Assembly (NCBI GenBank): GCA_945874665.1
Contig: CAMCHJ010000006.1
Location: forward strand, 44,351 to 108,350
Origin: Chitinophaga pinensis
GTDB lineage: Bacteria > Bacteroidota > Bacteroidia > UBA7662
Direction of reading: 5' to 3'
DNA: 64,000 nt
Position numbers and translations under genes: made by a program. This document shows positions 16,068-26,245 of this stretch, piece by piece (the stretch's first letter is position 1; every line of letters begins with the position of its first letter). The notes beneath the pieces were generated by a model. That model did no database searches, was not told where the DNA came from, and saw only the letters and a list, made by a program, of their open reading frames with translations.

Positions 16068-17831
16068 TTAGTTTTCTTGCCTCAGCTGACTTCTATACGC
16101 CCCAAAAATGGTTGATTTGCTTATAAAACCGAGATAAACACCCTCTCTCACCACAGGTAAGTTCCAAGCGGAGGTTTGGTCAAAAAGCTGCATCACCTCT
16201 TCCATGCTGCTGCCGAGTTCTACTTCGGCGGGTGGACTTTGCATCAGGTCGTCGACTTTGAGCTCCTCATAACGACTTGGGTCAAACATCACTTCACGAA
16301 TGTCGTCCAACAAAATAATACCCAATAGCTGCCCTTCAGCATTTAAAACAGGAAAGATGTTGCGCTTGCAACGGGAAATGAGCTTTACCAAATCACCCAA
16401 ACTGCTGCCCTCAACGATGGGTTCTATGTCTTTTTCGATAAATTTCGACAGCTCGAGGTCGTGGAGCACGAGTTTGTCTTTGTTGTTATGAATTAAATCG
16501 CCGGCCTTGAGCAGCTTGCCTGCCACGAGCGACAACGGTTGCAGGTAGGTCTTCATAAAATAAGCCACCGCCGACACCAGCATCAAGGGCACAATGATGT
16601 TGTAGCTACCCGTAATTTCGGCTATCAAAAAGATGGCAGTAAGCGGCGCATGCATCACCCCACTCAAAACGGCCCCCATGCCAAAAAGCGTGTAATTCAC
16701 CACATTTAAATCGAGCTGCGGCAGCAAAGCATTGAGCGCAAAGGCAAATCCAAAGCCTAAATACCCACCGCTTACGACAGAAGGGGCAAACTTACCACCA
16801 ACTCCACCCGCTTCCACCGTGATGGCGGCGGCTAGGGGTTTCAACAGCAGCAGTCCTACCAGCAGTAACAACAAATTAAACGTGCTTTCATCCAAACCAG
16901 GAATGCGACTGCTCGTAATCAGCGCCAGCCCGTCGTTATTAATCAAAGAGCGAATGCCGATATAGCCTTCCCCGTACAAAGGCGGCAGAAAATAGAGCAA
17001 GGCACCGAGTAGGAGACCCCCAGCCAAGGCCTTCTGCCACCATTTGCGAAACCTCAACATACCTTTGCCGGTTAAACGCACGGTGCGACTGAACCAAACG
17101 GCGTACAATCCCCCCAAAATACCCAGCAACAACACCCAAAACAGGTCGCTCCAGTTAATCGGCATCACTTCTGCCACCCTAAAGATGGCTTCATTGTCGA
17201 TAAACAAGCTGCTCAGCAAATTACCCATGGCAGCGGCGATGAGGATCGGAATAAAACGCGCGGTGCTGATTTCGGGCAAAATTACTTCCATCGCAAAAAT
17301 CACACCCGCGATGGGTGCGTTAAAGATGGCACTGATGCCAGCCGCCGTACCGCAGCCAATGAGCAAGGTGCGACTCCTAAAATCGAGGCGAAAAAAGCGC
17401 GCCACTCCGCTACCCCAAGCCGAACCAGTAACCACAATCGGGGCTTCAAACCCCACCGATCCCCCGAATGCCAAGGTTAACGACGACAAGAACAGCTGTG
17501 AATACATGAGTGAGTGCCGGATAAAGGCATTTTTACGCGAGATGGCGTACAGCACCCCAGCCAATCCCTGCTCCTGAGCACTTTCACGGAACCAAAAGCG
17601 GTTGAGCGCTGCCACCAAAAACACCCCGATGAGCGGTAGAAAAAAGAAGGTAAAACGCGGAAAAACATCAAGTACATTGGCTTCAAAGAAATGAAGGAGC
17701 GTTTTGAGTCCTACCGCCGCCATGCCCACAGCCAAACCAATAAGTACGCTCAGCACCACAATCAAACTGCCTGGTCGCAGGTGGCGTCGAATAAAAGCAA
17801 GTACTTGTAAATAGGTTCTTCCTGTGAACAT
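16068..17831 (-). CDS. ClC-family chloride channel or proton/chloride antiporter with CBS domains
   Basis: Integral membrane anion transporter of 587 residues. The pore motifs are visible: GSVGFEAPIV (about residue 130), in which the gating glutamate is kept in a GxExP form, and GGVGGKFAPSVVSGGYLG (about residue 350), the anion-binding loop. About ten to twelve hydrophobic segments span the first ~430 residues. The C-terminal ~140 residues form two CBS domains (IFPVLNAEGQLLGIILLDD and NLPVVREGVYLGFISKS), which in other ClCs bind adenine nucleotides. The ATG at 17831 is used; a GTG at 17846 would add five residues. Confidence 0.93.
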   Translation of the reverse strand: MFTGRTYLQVLAFIRRHLRPGSLIVVLSVLIGLAVGMAAVGLKTLLHFFEANVLDVFPRFTFFFLPLIGVFLVAALNRFWFRESAQEQGLAGVLYAISRKNAFIRHSLMYSQLFLSSLTLAFGGSVGFEAPIVVTGSAWGSGVARFFRLDFRSRTLLIGCGTAAGISAIFNAPIAGVIFAMEVILPEISTARFIPILIAAAMGNLLSSLFIDNEAIFRVAEVMPINWSDLFWVLLLGILGGLYAVWFSRTVRLTGKGMLRFRKWWQKALAGGLLLGALLYFLPPLYGEGYIGIRSLINNDGLALITSSRIPGLDESTFNLLLLLVGLLLLKPLAAAITVEAGGVGGKFAPSVVSGGYLGFGFAFALNALLPQLDLNVVNYTLFGMGAVLSGVMHAPLTAIFLIAEITGSYNIIVPLMLVSAVAYFMKTYLQPLSLVAGKLLKAGDLIHNNKDKLVLHDLELSKFIEKDIEPIVEGSSLGDLVKLISRCKRNIFPVLNAEGQLLGIILLDDIREVMFDPSRYEELKVDDLMQSPPAEVELGSSMEEVMQLFDQTSAWNLPVVREGVYLGFISKSTIFGAYRSQLRQEN

Positions 17832-17873
17832 GCCACAAAAAAACACAATTTTGACTGCACTACCTACCTTTGT

Positions 17874-18797
17874 ATGGTGAAATCGTTGGAAACCGACTTA
17901 CGCATACCTGCTTTTCAATTGCATTTGGGTAATTACCTGTTAGGCCGAATACCTGGTGTTACAAAACAGCAGCTCGACACCCTGTTTTACCAAGGGCGCG
18001 TACTGCTGAATGAGGAGGCAGTGCCGGCCGATACAGCAGCAGCAGCTGGCGACATGGTGCGTGTTATGAAGCGCGATAGCCGTATTTTACCGCAAAAATT
18101 AGCTGTAGAAGTGGTTTTTGAAGATGCGCACTGCCTGGTAGCTAACAAACCTGCCGGCATGGCCGTACATCCAGGCTTGGGCACCTATGGCGGCACCTTA
18201 CTAAACTGGCTTGCTTGGCATTTAGAGCATGCTGAGCCAGGCACTTCGGCTGTAGCTGCTAACCAACCCGCCGAAGCAGGCGTGCTGCAGCAGGCGGTGG
18301 TGCACCGACTTGATAAGGCCACTTCCGGACTGCTTGTTTTGGCCAAAACCAAAACCGCTAATCAGCATTTGCAACGCCAATTTGCCGCTGGCAGTACCGA
18401 GCGCAAGTACATTGCCCGGGTTTGGGGTTGTCCCGAACCCAAAAACGGCAGCATCAACCTGCCTATCGGTCGCGATCCGGAGCAGCCAAATCGGATACGG
18501 GTCGACACAACAGGGCATTTCGGTAAACCGGCGCTTACCCACTACCAATGGCTCGAAGGCCAAGACGGAACCAGTCTGTTGGCCCTGTTCCCTCAAACCG
18601 GACGCACCCACCAGCTGCGCATACACCTGCACCACATCGGGCATGGCATTGTTGGCGATCAACGCTATCTCCAACCCGAGCTTAAAACCGACCATGTGCC
18701 CACACGCTTGTGTTTGCATGCCGCTAGTCTCGGCTTTGCCCATCCCTTTGAAGGGCGTTGGTGCAGCTTTGAAAGCACCTTGCCGGCAGACTTTTAA
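17874..18797 (+). CDS. RluA-family pseudouridine synthase
   Basis: Isomerises uridines in rRNA or tRNA. The 307-residue protein has an N-terminal S4 RNA-binding domain (LGNYLLGRIPGVTKQQLDTL, then GRVLLNEEAV) and the catalytic domain. In that domain VVHRLDKATSGLLVLAKT (about residue 142) contains the catalytic Asp, and FPQTGRTHQLRIHLHHIGHG is the second conserved block. The exact target, such as 23S rRNA positions modified by RluD or RluC, cannot be told. A TACCTTTG box at 17865-17872 sits only one base before the ATG, so either the message is leaderless or the box is fortuitous. It is divergent from the ClC gene. Confidence 0.92.
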   Translation: MVKSLETDLRIPAFQLHLGNYLLGRIPGVTKQQLDTLFYQGRVLLNEEAVPADTAAAAGDMVRVMKRDSRILPQKLAVEVVFEDAHCLVANKPAGMAVHPGLGTYGGTLLNWLAWHLEHAEPGTSAVAANQPAEAGVLQQAVVHRLDKATSGLLVLAKTKTANQHLQRQFAAGSTERKYIARVWGCPEPKNGSINLPIGRDPEQPNRIRVDTTGHFGKPALTHYQWLEGQDGTSLLALFPQTGRTHQLRIHLHHIGHGIVGDQRYLQPELKTDHVPTRLCLHAASLGFAHPFEGRWCSFESTLPADF

Positions 18798-18900
18798 GCA
18801 GTTGCAGTGCCGGGTGCCACAAACACAAGATTTTCGCGCCTTTTATCCACATCCACGGCCTTTTGTGGAGAATATCCATCATTTAAGCATATGATTTTAC

Positions 18901-18908
18901 TATCTTTG
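18901..18908 (+). promoter_or_regulatory. Bacteroidota -7 promoter box for gyrB
   Basis: TATCTTTG is an exact TAnnTTTG match, 22 nt before the gyrB ATG at 18931. No TTG is seen at the standard distance upstream. An imperfect CCAC/GTGG hairpin lies just before it. Confidence 0.6.
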
Positions 18909-18930
18909 TTAGGTTATAGAATTCCGTAAA

Positions 18931-20883
18931 ATGATTGAAGAAAACAAGCCCGGCAGTTATTCCGCAGACAATATTCAGGTCCTCGAAGGATTAGAAGCCG
19001 TACGCAAGCGGCCTGCCATGTACATTGGCGATGTAGGTGTTAAAGGTTTACACCACCTGGTATACGAAGTCGTCGATAACTCGATTGACGAAGCTTTAGC
19101 AGGACATTGCGACACCATCGACGTATTTATCCACCCCAACAACAGCATTACTGTTAAAGACAACGGTCGTGGCATTCCCACCGACATGCACCAAAAAGAG
19201 AAGCGTTCGGCCCTCGAGGTGGTTATGACGGTTTTGCACGCTGGTGGTAAATTCGACAAAGACACTTACAAAGTATCGGGCGGTTTGCACGGTGTGGGTG
19301 TAAGTTGCGTAAACGCCCTCAGTACCTTTTTACGGGCCGAAGTGCACCGCAATGGCATTGTGTACGAGCAAGAATACAGCTGTGGCAAGCCACAATATTC
19401 GGTACGTGAAAAAGGCACGACTACAACGCGCGGCACCAACATCACCTTCATGCCCGACGATAGCATCTTTATCGTCTCAGAATACAACTACAGCACTTTA
19501 TGTGCCCGTTTGCGAGAGTTGGCTTACCTCAACAAAGGCATCCGGCTCAACATCACCGACGAGCGTGAGGCGTTGGAAGAAGGCGGATTTAAGAGCGACA
19601 GTTTTTATTCGCAGGGTGGCTTAAAAGAGTTTGTAGAATACCTCGATAGCAACCGCGAGAAGCTCATTCCCGAGCCCATTTACATTGAGCACAACAAAGG
19701 CACGGTACCGGTAGAGGTGGCCATGCAGTACAATACATCTTACACCGAAAACGTACACAGTTACGTAAACAACATCAACACCCACGAAGGTGGCACGCAC
19801 GTAGCGGGATTCCGCCAGGCCATGACCCGGGTTTTGAAGGCTTATGCCGACAAAGAAGGCATGACCACCAAGCTGAAATTCGACATTGCGGGTGATGACT
19901 TTAGAGAAGGTCTCACCGCGGTGATTTCAGTAAAGGTGATGGAACCTCAGTTTGAGGGCCAAACCAAAACCAAATTGGGTAACAACGAGGTTATTGGTGC
20001 GGTAAACATGGCCGTGGCTGAAGCTTTGAACAACTATTTAGAAGAGCATCCACGGGAGGCCCGTCAAATCATTAACAAGGTGATTTTAGCTGCCACTGCG
20101 CGTCACGCTGCCCGCAAAGCGCGTGAAATGGTGCAGCGCAAAAACGTATTGTCGAGCAACAGCATGCCGGGTAAACTGGCCGACTGTTCCGAAAACAATC
20201 CTGAGTTGTGCGAAATTTACTTGGTCGAAGGAGACTCGGCCGGTGGTACTGCCAAGCAAGGTCGGAGTAGGAATTTCCAAGCCATTTTGCCGCTGCGAGG
20301 TAAAATCCTCAACGTAGAAAAGGCCATGGAGCACAAAATCTACGAAAACGAAGAAATTCGGAATATTTTCACGGCTTTGGGCGTGACAGTGGGTACCGAA
20401 GAAGACCAAAAAGCGCTCAACATCAGCAAGCTGCGTTATCATAAAATCATCATCATGACGGATGCTGACGTGGACGGCTCGCACATCACTACTTTGATCC
20501 TCACCTTCTTTTTTAGATACATGAAGGATTTGATTGAGTCGGGTTATGTGTACATTGCCACGCCGCCACTCTATTTGGTTAAAAAAGGCAACAACCAAGT
20601 GTATGCTTGGAACGACAAAGAGCGTTTAGAAGCAGTGAAAGAATTGGCAAAAGGTGGCAACGAAAGCACTGTAGGCATTCAGCGCTACAAAGGTTTGGGT
20701 GAAATGAACGCAGAGCAATTGTGGACCACCACCATGAATCCAGAGACCCGTACCCTACGACGCGTTACCATTGACAGCGCGGCTGAGGCCGACCGTATAT
20801 TTAGCATGTTGATGGGCGACGAGGTGCCTCCACGCAGGGAGTTCATTGAGCAAAATGCGCGTTACGCCAAGATAGACAGCTAA
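18931..20883 (+). CDS. gyrB: DNA gyrase subunit B
   Basis: ATPase and TOPRIM subunit of gyrase, which introduces negative supercoils. The 650-residue length is usual for Bacteroidota. The GHKL ATP site is shown by EVVDNSIDEALAGH (about residue 46), DNGRGIPTD (about 75) and GGLHGVGVSCVNALS (about 115). The TOPRIM domain has VEGDSAGGTAKQGRSRNFQA (about 433) and DADVDGSH (about 512), the metal-binding acids. The C-terminus RRRFIEQNA-type motif appears as PPRREFIEQNARYAK. The absence of the large proteobacterial insert is expected. ParE is a less likely reading because of the RSRNFQAILPLRGKILNVEK segment. lolD follows 12 nt downstream. Confidence 0.96.
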   Translation: MIEENKPGSYSADNIQVLEGLEAVRKRPAMYIGDVGVKGLHHLVYEVVDNSIDEALAGHCDTIDVFIHPNNSITVKDNGRGIPTDMHQKEKRSALEVVMTVLHAGGKFDKDTYKVSGGLHGVGVSCVNALSTFLRAEVHRNGIVYEQEYSCGKPQYSVREKGTTTTRGTNITFMPDDSIFIVSEYNYSTLCARLRELAYLNKGIRLNITDEREALEEGGFKSDSFYSQGGLKEFVEYLDSNREKLIPEPIYIEHNKGTVPVEVAMQYNTSYTENVHSYVNNINTHEGGTHVAGFRQAMTRVLKAYADKEGMTTKLKFDIAGDDFREGLTAVISVKVMEPQFEGQTKTKLGNNEVIGAVNMAVAEALNNYLEEHPREARQIINKVILAATARHAARKAREMVQRKNVLSSNSMPGKLADCSENNPELCEIYLVEGDSAGGTAKQGRSRNFQAILPLRGKILNVEKAMEHKIYENEEIRNIFTALGVTVGTEEDQKALNISKLRYHKIIIMTDADVDGSHITTLILTFFFRYMKDLIESGYVYIATPPLYLVKKGNNQVYAWNDKERLEAVKELAKGGNESTVGIQRYKGLGEMNAEQLWTTTMNPETRTLRRVTIDSAAEADRIFSMLMGDEVPPRREFIEQNARYAKIDS

Positions 20884-20895
20884 TTTAAGACGAAT

Positions 20896-21549
20896 ATGAT
20901 TGCCATTCGCGAGCTGCATAAATCGTATGGATCGCTGGAAGTGCTCAAGGGCCTTTCTATCGACATTGCAGCGGGCGAAATTGTAGCGATCGTAGGTCCT
21001 TCTGGTGCTGGCAAAAGCACCTTGTTACAAATCATCGGCACGCTCGACAAGCCTGATCGTGGGGAACTGATTTTCGACCAAAAGTCGGTTTTTCAGCTCA
21101 ACGATCAGGCTTTATCGGCTTTCCGCAATAAGACCATTGGCTTTGTATTTCAGCAGCACCATTTATTACCTGAGTTTACGGCCATAGAAAATGTTTTGAT
21201 TCCCGCCATGATTGCTGGGCGTTCGCCCAAAGAGGCGCTGCCCTATGCCACGGAGCTGTGTACCTTGCTTGGTGTAAAAGACCGCATGGAGCACAAGCCC
21301 GCCGCCTTATCTGGTGGTGAGCAGCAACGTTTTGCTGTGGCACGGGCGCTCATCAACCGGCCCAAAGTGGTGCTTGCCGACGAGCCCTCTGGTAATCTCG
21401 ATACGCACAATGCGCGGGAGTTGCACCAGTTATTTTTCGAGCTACGAGCGCGTTACGGCCAAACATTCGTGATTGTAACCCACAATACAGGCTTGGCCGA
21501 CATGGCCGACCGCAAAATCACCCTGGTAGACGGAAAACTCAGCGCATGA
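20896..21549 (+). CDS. lolD: Lipoprotein-releasing ABC transporter ATPase LolD
   Basis: ATPase of the LolCDE complex, which extracts lipoproteins from the inner membrane for transfer to the outer membrane. The 217-residue protein has Walker [12 protein letters not shown] (about residue 35), the Q-loop [18 protein letters not shown] typical of LolD, signature [15 protein letters not shown] (about residue 135), Walker [13 protein letters not shown] and H-loop VTHN. No LolC/E permease lies nearby, which is common in Bacteroidota. The stop overlaps the recQ start by 4 nt (ATGA). MacB-type ATPases are the main alternative. Confidence 0.88.
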   Translation: MIAIRELHKSYGSLEVLKGLSIDIAAGEIVAIVGPSGAGKSTLLQIIGTLDKPDRGELIFDQKSVFQLNDQALSAFRNKTIGFVFQQHHLLPEFTAIENVLIPAMIAGRSPKEALPYATELCTLLGVKDRMEHKPAALSGGEQQRFAVARALINRPKVVLADEPSGNLDTHNARELHQLFFELRARYGQTFVIVTHNTGLADMADRKITLVDGKLSA

Positions 21550-23456
21550 GCAGCTCCGGTCCAGTTGAAATCCTAAAACAATACTGGGGTTTCGATCAGT
21601 TTCGTCCTTTACAAGAAGACATTGTTCGCTCGGTCATTGCCGGCAACGACACCCTTGCCCTACTCCCCACCGGCGGCGGCAAAAGCATTTGCTTTCAGGT
21701 GCCTGCCCTAGCCCTCGGCGGCCTCTGCCTTGTTGTCTCACCGCTCATAGCGCTCATGAAAGACCAAGTGCTCAACCTCACCAAAAGAGGCATAAAGGCC
21801 ACGGCTATTTTCACGGGTATGAGTCGCGGCGAAATCGACCAAGTGCTCGAACAATGTGCCGCCGGCAAGTACCAGTTTTTGTACGTATCGCCAGAGCGGC
21901 TCACCACCGAAATTTTTCTCGCCCGCCTTGAGCGCCTCAACGTACGTTTGTTGGCCATCGACGAGGCACACTGTATTTCGCAATGGGGCCACGACTTTAG
22001 ACCTGAATACCTGCGCATTACAGCCATTCGACCCAAACTCAAAGGCGTGCCCGTAATTGCCCTTACGGCGACCGCCACCCCCGAGGTCGTTATAGAAATC
22101 CAAGAAAAACTTGGCTTTCCACAGCAACACCTCTTCCAAAAAAGCTTCTCCCGCAGCAATTTGGCCTATGTGGTGGAATATGAAGAAGATAAATTCGGTA
22201 GGCTCATTGCGCTCGTGCAGCAAACGCCGGGCACAGGCGTGGTCTATGCCGGCACCCGTCGCAAAACCCAGCAGCTGGCTGAACTGCTGCAGCGTAATGG
22301 TGTGAGCGCCGATTTTTACCATGCAGGACTCACGGCGCAGGAACGCGATAGTAAACAAAAAGACTGGATCGACAATAAAATACGTGTCATCTGCTGCACG
22401 AATGCCTTTGGTATGGGCATCGATAAACCCGATGTGCGCTTTGTGGTACACCTCGAGCCCAGCGACTGCATCGAAGCGTATTTTCAGGAGGCTGGCCGCG
22501 CCGGCAGAGACGAGCAACCAGCCCGCTGCACCCTCCTCTACCACACCTCCAACCGCGCAGAAGCCGAGCGCAACCTCGCGATGGGTTTTCCGCCAATCGA
22601 AACCATTCGGCAAGTGTACAACGCGCTCGGCATGTACTTCAACCTCGCCCTTGGGAGTGGCCAATGGCAAACCTTACCCTTCGATTTAAGCGAATTTTGC
22701 AGGCAATACGAGCTTAAGCCCTTTGAAGCCCACCACGCCCTGCAATTTTTACACCGCGCTGGCTATTTATTTGTGGGAGAAGATGCCCTGCTACCTTCCA
22801 AGATCAAATTTACTGCCAGCGCCACTACTGTCTATGATTTCAGATTGCGGCACAAAGAATTTGATCCCTTCATCAACCTCCTGCTACGCTCCTACAGCGG
22901 CATTATGGAGCAATATTGCAAAATCGATGAATACCGACTGGCCGCAAAGCTGCAAATACTATCGAAAGACGTAAGCATACTCTTACAGCAATTACAGCAG
23001 CGCGATTTGCTCGAATACATCCCCAAAACCGACAAAGCCACTGTTACTTGGCTCAAAGAGCGCATGCCCGAGGACAGCGTGATTTTGGCGCCCGAACATT
23101 ACGAACTACTGCTCGAACGCAAAAAAATAAAACTCGATGCGATGCTGCAGTATGTCGAAAGCGAGGGCAAATGCCGTAGCCAAATGCTCCTTGCCTACTT
23201 CGGTGAACGAGAAAGCGTCCATTGCGGGCAGTGCGACTACTGTTTAGGCTTGCAGGAGACTGGTCCCAGCACCGCCCTCCTCCAGGAGCTCCTACCCCAG
23301 CTGCGCGATGCCACTGAAATACCCATTGCCTTTGCCGACTTGGTAGACAGCATTCCTTTCGAAAACAAAAAACTGCTCATCAATTGCATCCAATGGTACA
23401 TCGACCAAGGAGAAATGCAGCTAAAAAACGATAACTTGCTCCAATGGAAAGCTTAA
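21546..23456 (+). CDS. recQ: ATP-dependent DNA helicase RecQ
   Basis: 3'-5' DNA helicase of superfamily 2 acting in recombination and fork repair. The 636-residue protein has Walker [18 protein letters not shown] (about residue 40), [17 protein letters not shown] (about 140), TATATPEV, and the second RecA domain ending in [14 protein letters not shown]. The zinc-binding Cys set of the RQC region is seen at [12 protein letters not shown] and [10 protein letters not shown]. No HRDC domain is obvious; the last ~70 residues are helical and may be a winged-helix or short variant. It overlaps lolD at the start and the glycosyltransferase gene by 13 nt at the end. Confidence 0.94.
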   Translation: MSSSGPVEILKQYWGFDQFRPLQEDIVRSVIAGNDTLALLPTGGGKSICFQVPALALGGLCLVVSPLIALMKDQVLNLTKRGIKATAIFTGMSRGEIDQVLEQCAAGKYQFLYVSPERLTTEIFLARLERLNVRLLAIDEAHCISQWGHDFRPEYLRITAIRPKLKGVPVIALTATATPEVVIEIQEKLGFPQQHLFQKSFSRSNLAYVVEYEEDKFGRLIALVQQTPGTGVVYAGTRRKTQQLAELLQRNGVSADFYHAGLTAQERDSKQKDWIDNKIRVICCTNAFGMGIDKPDVRFVVHLEPSDCIEAYFQEAGRAGRDEQPARCTLLYHTSNRAEAERNLAMGFPPIETIRQVYNALGMYFNLALGSGQWQTLPFDLSEFCRQYELKPFEAHHALQFLHRAGYLFVGEDALLPSKIKFTASATTVYDFRLRHKEFDPFINLLLRSYSGIMEQYCKIDEYRLAAKLQILSKDVSILLQQLQQRDLLEYIPKTDKATVTWLKERMPEDSVILAPEHYELLLERKKIKLDAMLQYVESEGKCRSQMLLAYFGERESVHCGQCDYCLGLQETGPSTALLQELLPQLRDATEIPIAFADLVDSIPFENKKLLINCIQWYIDQGEMQLKNDNLLQWKA

Positions 23457-24547
23457 AGCGCGTCTTTTTTGCAGTTACCAACGACCTCAACAGCGACCAA
23501 CGCATGTTGCGCATTTGCAGCACCTTGGCCGCGGCTGGCTACCAAGTGCATTTACACGGCCGTGTGCTGCCCGAAAGTAGGACCATGACACAGCGTAATT
23601 TTGAGCAAACACGCATGCGGCTTTGGTTCAGGAAAGGCCCCCTATTTTACTTAGAATTTAACATCCGTTTGTTTTTATACGCTTTGGGCGAAAAAACAGA
23701 CTGCTTGAGCGCGGTAGACCTCGACACCTTGCCTGCCATGCGTTTAGCTGCTTGGCTCAGAAATAAACCTTTGGTGTACGATGCGCATGAAATTTTTACG
23801 GAAGTACCCGAATTGCTGCATGATGGTCCAAAAAAACGACTTTGGCAGTGGGTTGAACATTTCTTTTTACCAGGTGTGCGCTACAGCTACACCGTGAACC
23901 ACAGTCTTGCCCAGTGGTACGCGCAAAAACACGGCATCCACATGCATGTTATTCGCAACATGCCCTTTGCCGCACAAATGCACACACGTCAGTCAAACGA
24001 GGGCTTTATTCTATACCAAGGGGCCTTAAATGCAGGGCGGGGGCTCGAAGCTTTGATAGCCGCCATGCCACAGCTGTCCATGCCGCTTTATTTGGCTGGA
24101 AAAGGGGATGTGGAGGCACAATTGCGCGCGCGTGTGGTGGCAGAGGGACTCGAAAAACAAGTGTTTTTTACCGGCCAGCTCGATCCTGAAGCCCTGCGCG
24201 AACTTACCGCTAAGGCTTGGTTGGGCGTCAACCTGCTCGAAAGTCAGTCGCTCAACTACTACTACTCATTGGCCAACAAATTTTTTGATTACGCGCAGCT
24301 AGGCGTACCGCAGCTGTGTATGGATTTCCCAGAATACAGCTTATTAAACGAAGCGCATGAAGTGGCGGTGCTCACTGCCAGTATCGACCCACAGCATTTG
24401 GCCATCCAAATACAGCAACTCGCCAGCGACCCAGAGCGGTACGAGCAATTAAGCCGCAATGCCTTGGTGGCTGCGAAGCATTGGACTTGGGAACACGAAG
24501 CGCCTAAGCTTTTAGCGCTTTATAAGGACGTCTTTCTGCGGAAGTAA
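23444..24547 (+). CDS. Glycosyltransferase family 4-type protein
   Basis: A 367-residue GT-B fold sugar transferase. The N-terminal half contains FFAVTNDLNSDQRMLRICST, where the acceptor domain begins, and DLDTLPAMRLAAWL with VYDAHEIFTEVPEL. The C-terminal half has GFILYQGALNAGRGLEALIA and LYLAGKGDV, the nucleotide-sugar domain, and a region rich in acidic residues near YYYSLANKFFDYAQLGVPQL. The sugar and acceptor are unknown. The start lies inside recQ. Its 3' end overlaps the convergent GT2 gene by 28 nt. Confidence 0.88.
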   Translation: MESLKRVFFAVTNDLNSDQRMLRICSTLAAAGYQVHLHGRVLPESRTMTQRNFEQTRMRLWFRKGPLFYLEFNIRLFLYALGEKTDCLSAVDLDTLPAMRLAAWLRNKPLVYDAHEIFTEVPELLHDGPKKRLWQWVEHFFLPGVRYSYTVNHSLAQWYAQKHGIHMHVIRNMPFAAQMHTRQSNEGFILYQGALNAGRGLEALIAAMPQLSMPLYLAGKGDVEAQLRARVVAEGLEKQVFFTGQLDPEALRELTAKAWLGVNLLESQSLNYYYSLANKFFDYAQLGVPQLCMDFPEYSLLNEAHEVAVLTASIDPQHLAIQIQQLASDPERYEQLSRNALVAAKHWTWEHEAPKLLALYKDVFLRK

Positions 24548-25407
24548 AACTCAAAAAGCGCCAGTTTATACAAGCTAAAAAGCTTCAAACTGCCTTTACC
24601 CGCTTTCAAATAGCCTTCCATCCAAGCCAAAAACAGCGTTAAAAAGAAAACAAGTCCTGTTGTTTGCGCCAACTGCCAACTGCGAACGAGGCGGATTTCG
24701 CCAGCATGCTTCTGAAAAAGAGGGTCATGGTGATACAAACGCACCAAGTTTTTAACCGCCTCTCTACTTTTACTAACAAACACCTCATCAGCATCAAAAC
24801 CTGTGTGCAGTGCGGCACAATCGACGTGCAAAACCTTACGTTTCGCCTCGAGCAACTGCAACCCAAAATGGGTGTCTTCGTGGCCATAGCCAGCATGCGG
24901 CTCAGGAAAACGGTGTTGCGCTTTCCAAGCAGCGGGCATGCAAAAATTGGCGGCGGTAAAGCTGCGGTATGGGTGTTGGTTACGGGTAATGGCCAACTTT
25001 TCCTCCACTTTGCGACTGTATCTGGCCCTAAGACTACTGTTGCCTTCAGCAACACTCGCTATTCCACCACACAATAACACATCATCCTTCAAGAGTGGGA
25101 CTATTGTCGCCATAAAAGCTCCAGGCAATTGCATATCGCCATCCAAAAAGAGCAAAAAATCACCTTTAGCCTCATCCATCAGTCGGTTCCGGGCAGCCGA
25201 GCGACCTAAGTTCTCTTTGAAACTTAATATCCTGAGTGCTTGGCGACCAGCATAATCACCATGCCAGCTAAAAGCCGCAGCCTCCGCACTATCGTCGAGC
25301 ACCAGCACCTCTATATCCACTCCTGTTTCGGCAATTTGCGTTTGCAGGGCCTCCAGCAGTGCATGAGGATGCTGCCGGTAAACAGGAATGAGTACCGAAA
25401 GCAGCAT
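24520..25407 (-). CDS. Glycosyltransferase family 2
   Basis: A 295-residue GT-A enzyme. SVLIPVYRQHPHALLEAL opens the protein, LVLDDSAEA and LFLDGDMQLPGAF supply the nucleotide-sugar acidic residues (the DxD-like set near residue 92), and AGYGHEDTHFGLQLLE (about residue 168) is the galactosyltransferase-like C-terminal module. A hydrophobic segment near residues 245-262 (TTGLVFFLTLFLAWMEGYL) may anchor it to the membrane. It begins right after the ftsE stop with no gap, so the two share a transcript. Polysaccharide or lipid glycosylation is likely, but the target is unknown. Confidence 0.88.
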   Translation of the reverse strand: MLLSVLIPVYRQHPHALLEALQTQIAETGVDIEVLVLDDSAEAAAFSWHGDYAGRQALRILSFKENLGRSAARNRLMDEAKGDFLLFLDGDMQLPGAFMATIVPLLKDDVLLCGGIASVAEGNSSLRARYSRKVEEKLAITRNQHPYRSFTAANFCMPAAWKAQHRFPEPHAGYGHEDTHFGLQLLEAKRKVLHVDCAALHTGFDADEVFVSKSREAVKNLVRLYHHDPLFQKHAGEIRLVRSWQLAQTTGLVFFLTLFLAWMEGYLKAGKGSLKLFSLYKLALFEFYFRRKTSL

Positions 25408-26103
25408 TTAGAACAATATTCCGCCCAAATCTAGCACCTTACCGCCTTCGCATTTCAGCAAGCGAGCCGGGAAGCGTTCAATGATCATATAATCGTGCGT
25501 GGCCATGAGCACCGCCGTATTTTCGACCTTGCTGATACTGATGAGCAGCTTCATGATTTCTTGAGAGGTATCTGGATCTAGGTTACCCGTTGGCTCGTCT
25601 GCCAAAATGAGCTCCGGTTTATTTAGCAGCGCCCGAGCAATCACCACGCGTTGCTGCTCACCACCTGAAAGTTCGTGTGGCATTTTAAAATCTTTGGTTG
25701 GCAAGCCCACCAATTCGAGCACCTCTTCGATGCGCTTGGTCATTTCAGCCTTGTCTTTCCAACCTGTAGCCCGGAGCACAAACTTCAAGTTATCGTGCAC
25801 AGAACGATCCGTTAACAATTGAAAATCTTGAAAAACAATACCTAACTTTCTTCTTAGGTGTGGGATTTCGCTGCGTTTTAATTTCGACAGCGCTGTTTCG
25901 GCGATGGTAATTTCACCTTTCATGAGCGGCAACTCGCCATAGAGGGTTTTTAGCAGACTGCTTTTTCCTGCCCCAGTTTTACCAATGAGGTACACAAACT
26001 CACCCGACCGAATGTCGAAATTGAGCTCCTGTAGTACTAAAGTCTTCTTTTGGTAGATGTCTACTCCCTTTATACTAATTACTGTTTGTTGTAAATCGGC
26101 CAT
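25408..26103 (-). CDS. ftsE: FtsE-like ABC transporter ATPase
   Basis: ATPase partner of FtsX, which in other bacteria activates peptidoglycan hydrolases during division. The 231-residue protein shows Walker [20 protein letters not shown] (about residue 42), the FtsE-type Q-loop [19 protein letters not shown], signature [15 protein letters not shown], Walker [13 protein letters not shown] and H-loop MATHDY. ftsX is not adjacent, as in many Bacteroidota. It is transcribed with the downstream GT2 gene, and divergently from the TPR lipoprotein gene. Confidence 0.88.
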   Translation of the reverse strand: MADLQQTVISIKGVDIYQKKTLVLQELNFDIRSGEFVYLIGKTGAGKSSLLKTLYGELPLMKGEITIAETALSKLKRSEIPHLRRKLGIVFQDFQLLTDRSVHDNLKFVLRATGWKDKAEMTKRIEEVLELVGLPTKDFKMPHELSGGEQQRVVIARALLNKPELILADEPTGNLDPDTSQEIMKLLISISKVENTAVLMATHDYMIIERFPARLLKCEGGKVLDLGGILF

Positions 26104-26167
26104 ACCTCTTGCTTTGAGACTACAAATAGACGAAATTTTACAAACATATTAAGTATAAGTGTTGTCG

Positions 26168-26198
26168 TTGTTTAATCGAGTAGGAATCAATATATTTG
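26168..26198 (+). promoter_or_regulatory. Full Bacteroidota promoter for the TPR lipoprotein gene
   Basis: TTG at 26168-26170, a 20-nt spacer, then TATATTTG at 26191-26198 match the TTG-N19-21-TAnnTTTG consensus. Transcription should start near 26203, giving a leader of about 43 nt before the ATG at 26246. Confidence 0.7.
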
Positions 26199-26245
26199 CC
26201 CTGCTTAATCGTCTTAAACCAACTAAGGTAATCAAACACTTCATT

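Noticed and set aside
18931..20883. Reading the gyrase gene as topoisomerase IV parE
   Set aside because: The TOPRIM and ATP-site motifs and the length fit GyrB better.
21738..22670. 310-codon minus-strand frame opposite recQ
   Set aside because: It mirrors the RecQ helicase core; the plus-strand protein has all helicase motifs.
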